Position numbers and translations under genes: made by a program. DNA of 64,000 nt, taken from the NCBI GenBank assembly GCA_037039925.1, contig JAXRKP010001069.1:108353-172352 (forward strand). Reading direction: 5' to 3'. Under the pieces are notes generated by a model. That model searched no databases. It was not told the DNA's origin and was given only the letters and a program-made list of their open reading frames with translations. The stretch comes from Doris montereyensis (lineage: Eukaryota > Mollusca > Gastropoda > Nudibranchia > Dorididae). Shown here piece after piece: positions 56,505-64,000 of the stretch (positions are counted from its first letter, which is position 1; the number at the start of each line of letters is the position of its first letter).

Positions 56505-59500
56505 TGCCCATCCCTCTTTATCGCTGCCCATCCCTCTTCATCGCTGCCTATGGCTCTTTATCTCTGCCCATCCTTCTTTATCGCTGCCAATCCCTCTTTA
56601 TCGTTGCATATGGCTCTTTACCGCTACCTATCGCTCTTTATCGTTGCCTATGACGCTTTATCGCTGCCTATGGCTCTTTATCATGCCTATGGCTCTTTAT
56701 CGCTGCCTGGGGCGACTCTTTATCGCTGCTATGGCTCTTTCTAAACTCTTTATCGCTCTTTATCGCAGCCTATCGCGGGTTATCGGTATCATGGCTTCAT
56801 ATCGCTCTTTATCGCTTTTTATCAATCTTTATCGCTCTTTATCGGTCTTTATCGCTCTTTATCGCTCTTTATCGCTCTTTATCGCTCTTTATCGCTCTTC
56901 ATCGCTCTTGATCAACTCTTCATCACTCTTTATCGCTCTTTCTCAACGCTCTTCGCTCCTCTTTATCGCTCTTTATCGCTCTTTATCGGCCTTTATCGCG
57001 TTTTATTGCTGTTTATCGCTCTTTATCGCTCTTTATCGCTCTTGCTTATCACTCTTTATCGCTCTTTATCACTCTTTATCGCTCTTTATCCTCTTTATCG
57101 CTTCTTTATCGCTTTTTATCGCTCTTTATCGCTCTTTATCGCTCTTTATCGCTCTTTATCGCTCTTCATCGCTCTTTATTGCTCTTTATGGCTCTTTATC
57201 GCTCTTTATATCTCTTTATCGCTCCTATCGCTTTCTACATGCAGTTTCCTATCGCTCTTTATCGCTCTTTATCGCTCTTTATCGCAGCCTATCGCAGGTT
57301 ATCGCTCTTTATCGCTCTTTTATCGCTCTTTATCGCTCTTTATCGCTCTATATCGCAGCCTATCGCTCTTTATCGGAACCTATCGCTCTTTATCGAGCCT
57401 ATCGCTCTTTATTGCAGCTTTATCGCTCTTTATCGCGGCCTATCGCAGCCTATCGCAGCCTCGCAATCGCAGCCTATCGCAGCCTATCGCAGCCTTCGCA
57501 GCCTATCGGTCTTTATCGCTCTTTATCGCTCTTTATCGCTCTTTATCGCTCTTTATCGCTCTTTATCACTCTTTATCGCTGTTTATCACTCTTTATCGCT
57601 CTTTATCGCTCTGTTTCTTTATCGCTCTTTATCGCGCTTTATCCCTCTTTATCGCGGTTTATCGCTGTTTTTCGCTCTTTATCATCTTTATCGCTCTTTA
57701 TTGCTTTTATCCTTTTATCGCTCTTTATCGCTCTTTATCGTTCTTTGTCGCTCTTTATCGCTCTTTGTGCTCTTTATCGCTCTGTAGCGCTCTTTATCGC
57801 TTTCTATCGCTCTTATTGCAGCCTATCGCAGCTTTATCGCAGCCTATCGCTCTTTATCGGAGCCTATCTTCGCAGCTCTTTATCACTTTTTATCGCAGCC
57901 TATCGCAGCCTATCGCAGCCTATCGCTCTTTATTGAGCCTATCGCAGCCTATCGCAGCTTTATCGCTTTATCGCTCTTTATCGCTCTTTATTAGCAGCCT
58001 ATCGCTCTTTATCGCACTCTTAACGTTCTTTCTCGCTCTTTGCTCGCTCTTTATCACTCTTTATCGCTCCTATCGCTACCACCTATCCAGCCTAGCGCAG
58101 CTTCCATCGCAGCCTATTGCAGCCTATCGCAGCTTTCGCATACAGTTATCGCAGCCTATCGCTCTCTATCGTTCTTTGTCGCTCTTTATCGCTCTTTATC
58201 GCTCTTTATCGCTCTTTATCGCTCTTTATGCTCTTTATCGCTCTTTATTGCTGTTTATCGCTCTTTATCGCTCTTTATCGCTCTTTATCGCTCTTTATCG
58301 CTCTTTATCGCTCTTTATCGCTCTTTATCGCTCTTTATCGCTCTTTATCGCTTTCATTGCTCTTTATCGCTCTTTATCGCTCTTCATCGCTCTTTATTAT
58401 CGTTCTTTATCGCTCTTTATCGCTCTTTATCGCTTTTTTTATCGCTTTTTATCGCATTTTATCGCTCTTTATCGCCTATCGCAGCCTATCGCAGCCTATT
58501 ATCGCTCTTTATCGCAGCCTATCGAGCTTTTATCGCAGCCTATCGCTCCTATCGCTCTTTATCGCTCCTATCGCAGCCTATCGCTCTTTATCGCTCTTTT
58601 ATCGCTCTTTATCGCTCTTTATCGCTCTTTATCGCTCTTTATCACTTTTTATCGCTTTTTATCGCATTTTATCGCTCCTTATCGCTCTTTATCGCAGCCT
58701 ATCGCTCTTTATCGGAGCTTTATCGCTCTTTATCGAGCCTATCGCAGCCTATCGCAGCCTATCGCAGCCTATCGCAGCTTTATCGCTCTCTTTATCGCTC
58801 TTTATCGCTCTTTATCGCTCTTTATCGCTCTTTATCGCTCTTTATCGCTCTTTATCGCTCTTTATCGCTCTTTATCGCTCTTTATCGCTCTTTATCGCTC
58901 TTTATCGCTCTTTATCGCTCTTTATCGCTCTTTATCGCACTTTATCGCAGCCTATTATCGCTCTTTATCGCTCTTTATCGCTCTTTATCGCTCTTTATCG
59001 CTCTTTATCGCTTTATCGCTCTTTATCGCTCGCTCTTTATCGCTCTTTATCGCAGCCTTCTATCGCTCTTTATCGCTCTTTATCGCAGCCTATCGCAGCC
59101 TATCGCAGCCTATCGCTCTTTATCGCTTTTATCGCTCTTTATCGCACTTTATCGCTTTTATCGCTCTTTATCGCTCTTTATCGCAGCCTATCGCAGCCTA
59201 TCGCTCTTTATCGCAGCCTATCGTTCTTTATCGCTCTTTATCGCTTTTTATCGCTTTTTATCGCTCTTTATCGCTCCTATCGCTCTTTATCGGTTTTTCC
59301 ATCGCTTTATCGCTGTTTATCGCAGCCTATCGCTCTTTATCGGTTTATCGTTCTTTATCGCAGCTTTATCGCAGCTTCATCGCTCTTTATCGCAGCTTTA
59401 TCGCAGCCTATTGCAGCCTATCGCTCTTTATCGCTCTTTATCGCTCTTTATCGCTCTTTATCGCTCTTTATCGCTCTTTATCGCTCTTTATCGCTCTTCA

Positions 59501-60202
59501 TCGCTTTTATCGCTCTTTATCGCTCTTTATTGCTCTTTATTGCTCTTTATCGCTCTTTATCGCTCTTTATCGCTCTTTATCGCTCTTTATCGCTTTATCG
59601 GAGCCTTATCGCTCTTTATCGCTCTTTATCGCTCTTTATCGCTCTTTATCGCTCTCTTATCGCTCTTTATCGCTCTTTATCGCAGCTTTATCGCTCTTTA
59701 TCGGAGCCTGTCACTCTTTATCGCTCTTTATCACTCTTTATCGTTCCTTATCACTCTTTATCACAGCCTATCGCAGCCTATCGCAGCCTATCGCAGCCTA
59801 TCGCAGCCTATCGCAGCCTATCGCTCTTCGCAGCTTATCGCTCTTTATCGCTCTTTATCGCTCTTTGTCGCTCTTTATCGCTCTTTATCACTCTTTATCG
59901 TTCTTTATCGCTCTTTATCACAGCGTATCGCAGCCTATCGCAGCTCTTTATCGCAGTCTATCGCAACATATCGCAACCTATCGCCTATCGCCTTTATCGC
60001 AACTTATCATAATCGCTTTTTGCAACCTATCGCAGCCTATCGCAGCCTATCGCAGCCTATCGCCTCTTTATCGCTCTTTATCGCTCTTGTCGCAGCCTAT
60101 CGCTTTTATCGCTCTTTATCGCTTTTTATCGCAGCTATCGCTCTTTATCGTTCTTTATCGCTCTTTATCGCTCTTTATCGCTCTTTATCGCTCTTTATCG
60201 CA
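56505..60202 (+). repeat. Long E array (+), phase broken
   Basis: Starts as a copy of 52691 onward, but after about 56670 truncated and inserted decamers are frequent. It carries the longest open frame of the window (1071 codons from 57006), together with two other long frames on the same strand. Three overlapping open frames on one strand are what a stop-free 10 bp unit predicts. Confidence 0.94.
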
Positions 60203-60495
60203 GTGCGATAAAGAGCTTTAGGCGCGATAAAGAGCCATAGGCAACGATAAAGAGCCATAGGCGCGATAAAGAGCCATAGGCAGCAATAAAGAGCCATAGG
60301 CAGCGATAAAAAGCCATAGGCAGTGATTCGCAGCCATAGGCAGGATCGGTTGTATCGCGATAGGCAGCGATATTCAGCGCGATAGGCAGCGTAGCCCTAG
60401 GCAGCGATAGGCAGCCATAGGCAGTGATTTAGCGATTTTTATCAGCCGATAAGCAGCAATAGGCAGCCATAGGCGAAGCGATAAAGAGCGATATC
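60203..60495 (-). repeat. E inverted arm (-), degraded
   Basis: CATAGGCAGC decamers with interruptions (GGATCGGTTGTATCGCG). The switch at about 60489 is GCGATATCAC, a one-base change from the usual palindrome. Confidence 0.9.
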
Positions 60496-63412
60496 ACATA
60501 GGCCCATCTCTTTATCGCTGCCTTTATCTTGCCTATGGCTCTTTATCGCTGCCTGTCGCTGCCTATCGCTGCCTATCGCAGCCTATGGCATCGCAGCCTA
60601 TCGCAGCCTATCGCAGCCTATCGCTCTTTATCGCAGCCTATCGCTCTTTATCGCTCTTTATCGCTCTTATCGCTCTTTATCGCAGCCTATCGCTCCTATC
60701 GCAGCCTATCGCTCTTTATCGAAGTCTATCGCAGCCTATCGCTCTTTATCGCGTTTTATCGCTCTTTATCGCTCTCGCTCTTTATCGCTGTTTATCGCTC
60801 TTTATCGCTTCATCGCTCTTTATCGCTCTTTATCGCTTTTATCGCTCTTTATCGCTCTTTATCGCTTTTATCAGCTCTTTATCGCTCTTTATCGCTCTTT
60901 ATCGCTCTTTATCGCTCTTTATCGCTCTTTATCGCTTTTATCGCTCTTTATCGCTCTTTATCGCTCTTTATCGCAGCCTATCGCTCTTTATCGCAGCCTA
61001 TCGCTCTTTATCGCAGCCTATCGCTCTTTATCGCTCTTTATCGCTCTATCGCAGCCTATCGCAGCCTATCGCAGCCTATCGCTCTTTATCGGAGCCTATC
61101 GCTCTTTATCGCTCTTTATCACTTTTATCGCTTTTTATCGCTTTTATCGCTCTTTATCGCTCTTTATCGCAGCCTATCGCAGCCTATCGCAGCCTACCGC
61201 GGTTATCGGAGCCTATCGCAGCCTTATCGCAGCCTATCGCAGCCTATCGCAGCCTATCGCACCCTATCGCTCTTTATCGTTCTTTATCGCTCTTTTTTAT
61301 CGCTCTTTATCGCTCTTTATCGCTCTTTATTGCTCTTTATCGCTCTTTATCGCTCTTTATCGCTTTTATCGCTCTTTATCGCTCTTTATCGCTCTTTATC
61401 GCAGCCTATCGCTCTTTATCGCTCTTTATCGCTCTTTATCGCTTTTTATCGCTCTTTATCGCAGCTTTATCGCTCTTTATCGCGCTTTATCGCCTTTATC
61501 GCTCTTTATGCAGCCTATCGCTCTTTATCGTTTATCGCCTTTATCGCTTTATCGCTTTTTATCGCTCTTTATCGCAGCCTATCGTTCTTTATCGCAGCCT
61601 ATCGCTCTTTATCGAAGCCTATCGCAGCCTATTATCGCTGTTTATCGCAGCTATCGCTCTTTATCGCAGCCTTTATCGCTCTTTATCGCTGTTTATCGCT
61701 CTTTATCGCTCTTTATCGCTCTTTATCGCAGCCTATCGCTCTTTACCGCTCCTATCGCAGCCTATCGCAGGTTATCGAAGTCTATCGCTTTTTATCGCTC
61801 TTTATCGCTCTTTATCGCTCTTTATCGCTCTTTATCGCTCTCTATGTTTATCGCTCTTTATCGCTGTTTATCGCTCTTTATCGCTCTTTATCGCTCTTTA
61901 TCGCTCTTTATCGCTCTTTATCGCTCTTTATCGCTTTTTATCGCTTTTTATCGCTTTTTATCGCTCTTTATCTCAGCTTTTATCGCTCTTTATCGCTCTT
62001 TATCGCTCTTTATCGCAGCCTATCGCTCTTTATCGATTTTTATCTTTCTTTATCGCAGCCTATCGCTCTTTATCACTCTTTATCGCTCTATATCGCAGCC
62101 TATCGCTCCTATCGCAGCCTATCGCTCTTTATCGCAGCCTATCGCTCTTTATCGCTCTTTATCACTTTTTATCGCTTTTTATCGCATTTTATCGCTCCTT
62201 ATCGCTATTTATCACAGCCTATCGCAGCCTATCGCAGCCTACCGCGTATCGGAGCCTACCGCAGCCTATTGCAGCCTATCGCAGCCTATCGCAGCCTATC
62301 GCAGCCTATCGCTCTTTATCGCTCTTTGTCGCTCTTTATCGCTTTTTATCGCTCTTTATCGCTCTTTATCGCTCTTTATCAAAGCTCTTTATCGCTGTTT
62401 ATCGCTCTTTATCGCTCTTTATCGCTCTTTATCGCTCTTTATCGCTCTTTATCGCTCTTTATTGCTCTTTAGCTCTTTATCGCTCTTTATCGCTCTTTAT
62501 CGCTCTTTATCGCACTTTATCGCTCTTTATCGCTCTTTATCGCTCTTTATCGCTCTTTATAGCTCCTATTGCTCTTTATCGCTCTTTATCGCTCTTTATC
62601 GCAGCCCTATCCCTATCGCTCTTTATCGCTCTTTATCGATCCTATCGCTCTTATCGCTCTTTATCACTTTTTATCGCTTTTTATCGCTTTTATCGCTCCT
62701 ATCGCAGCCTATCGCAGCCTATCGCGGCCTATCGGAGCTATTGCAGCCTATCGCCCTATCATAGCCTATCATAGCCTATCTATCGCAGCCTATCGCTCTT
62801 TATCATCTTTATCGCCTCTTCATCGCTCTTTATCGCTCTTCACCAGCCTATCGCTCTTTATCGCTTTTATCGCTCTTTATTGCTTTTTATTGCTCTTTAT
62901 CGCTTTTTATCGCTCTTTATCGCTCTTTATCGCTCTTTATCGCTCTTTATTGCTCTTTATCGCTCTTTATCGCTCTTTATCGCTCTTTATCGTTAGCTCT
63001 TTATCTCTCTTTATCGCTGCCTGTCGCTCTTTATCGCTCTTTATCACTCATTATCGTTCCTTATCGCTCTTTATCGCAGCGTATCGCAGCCTACCGCAGC
63101 CTATCGCAGCCTATCGCAGCCTATCGCAGCCTATCGCTCTTTATCGCTCTTTATCGCTCTTTATCGCTCTTTGTCGCTCTTTATCGCTCTTTATCACTCT
63201 TTATCGTTCCTTATCGCTCTTTATCACAGCGTATCGCAGCCTATCGCAGCCTATCGCAGCCTATCGCAACCTACCCTATCGCAACCTATCGCAACCTATC
63301 GCACCCTATCGCAGCCTATCGCACCCTATCGCACCTTTGTCGCAGCCTATCGTTATTTATCGCTCTTTATCGCTTTTATCGCTCTTTATCCTCTTTATCG
63401 CTCTTTAGCGCG
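60496..63412 (+). repeat. Long E array (+), phase broken
   Basis: ATCGCTCTTT and ATCGCAGCCT with many truncated units. The ordered tail (ATCACAGCGTATCGCAGCC at about 63226, ATCGCAACCT, ATCGCACCCT, GTTATTTATCGC) is intact. Confidence 0.93.
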
Positions 63413-63700
63413 ATAAAGAGTCATAGGCAGCTCGATAAAGCCCTAGGCTCGATAAAGAGCCATAGGCAGCGATAAAGAGCCATAGGCAGCAATAAAGATC
63501 CACAGGCAGCGTTAAAGAGCCACAGGCAGCGATAAAGAGCCATAGGCCAATAGGCAGCCATAGGCAGCGATAGGCTAGCGATAGGCCGCCATATTCAGCG
63601 ATATGCGGCGAGCCATATTCAGCGATAGGCAGCCATAGGCAGTGATAGGCAGCGATAGCCAGCCATAAGCAGCAATAGGCAGCCATAGGCCGATACCGGA
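63413..63700 (-). repeat. E inverted arm (-)
   Basis: GATAAAGAGC/CATAGGCAGC decamers, shorter than the 0.53 kb arms at 50-56 kb. Confidence 0.92.
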
Positions 63701-63710
63701 GCGATATCGC
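63701..63710. repeat. Strand-switch palindrome GCGATATCGC
   Basis: Last minus-to-plus switch in the window, followed by TGCCCATCCC. Confidence 0.9.
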
Positions 63711-64000
63711 TGCCCATCCCTCTTTATCGCTGCCTATGGCTGCCTATTGCTGCCTATCGCAGCCTGTCGCTGCCTATCGCAGCCTATCACAGCCTATCGC
63801 AGCCTATCGCTCTTTATTAACAGCCTATCGCTCTTTATCGCAGCCTATCGCTCTTTATCGCAGCCTATCGCTCTTTACACTCTTTATCGCTCTTTCTCGC
63901 TCTTTATCGTTCTTTATCGCAGCCTATCGCAGCCTATCGCAGATTATCGAAGTCTATCGCAGCCTATCGCTCTTTATCGCTTTTTATCGCTCTTTATCGC
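63711..64000 (+). repeat. Family E block (+), runs off the right edge
   Basis: ATGGCTGCCT, ATCGCAGCCT and ATCGCTCTTT decamers in the same order as the starts at 48665, 51131 and 54953. It includes the TTTATTAACAGCC landmark, equivalent to TTTATTAGCAGCC at about 51396 and 55217. Confidence 0.94.

Noticed and set aside
57006..60221. 1071-codon open frame on the + strand
   Set aside because: The 10 bp unit has no stop in any + frame. Overlapping frames of 430, 723 and 631 codons exist on the same strand. The product is a slipped SLSLFIALYR repeat with no domain.

Overview
The window is almost entirely tandem and interspersed satellite DNA. I find no protein-coding gene, RNA gene, transposase, CRISPR array or bacterial-type element that I can support. 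Megabase-type satellite mosaics with 8, 10, 20, 24 and 35 bp units, higher-order repeats (HORs), inverted arrays and apparent CpG decay point to a eukaryotic nuclear genome, probably a heterochromatic block resolved by long reads. I cannot name the species, and nothing here identifies a centromere or telomere.

Seven families explain nearly every base. A is a 35 bp unit (core GTTGAACCAAATCAT). B is an unrelated 35 bp unit (starts GTGATATCGAATTAGAGGAC). C is a degenerate purine-rich unit of about 20 bp (AGAAGACCAAAGACAAGAAA). D is a 24 bp unit (core TCTGGTAGGTACTACTTC). E is a decamer, ATCGCTCTTT, with ordered subtypes ending GCCT, CCCT, ACCT and so on. F is a sister decamer, ACCGCTTCTA. G is an octamer, ATCGCTCC. 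E, F and G share an A-Y-CGCT core.

Layout on the + strand: A+ 1-6145; B+ to 6320; C+ with inserted D cassettes to 10113; E+ with interposed D/C and F to 12650; E in the opposite orientation, with inversions and scrambled stretches, to 23656; a small A- island to 24153; C+ to 26332; D+ to 27112; B+ to 27375; G+ to 29600; C+ to 31454. The orientation then flips: D- and C- to 35248; E-, F-, E- to 38400; C-, B-, D-, C- to 41690. From 41691 to 64000 there is E only (plus one F island), in blocks of alternating orientation and including a 3.8 kb higher-order tandem repeat.

The modules follow a grammar. The same junction sequences recur at C/D, D/C, B-edge, C/E and E/F boundaries on both strands. 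Strand switches in E repeatedly fall on the palindrome GCGATATCGC. The C-D-B-C order left of about 31.45 kb reappears inverted to its right. Some E stretches look like clean copies interrupted by short inverted insertions that form hairpins with their neighbours. The long open frames in the window are by-products of stop-free short units whose length is mostly not a multiple of three, and they should not be annotated as genes.
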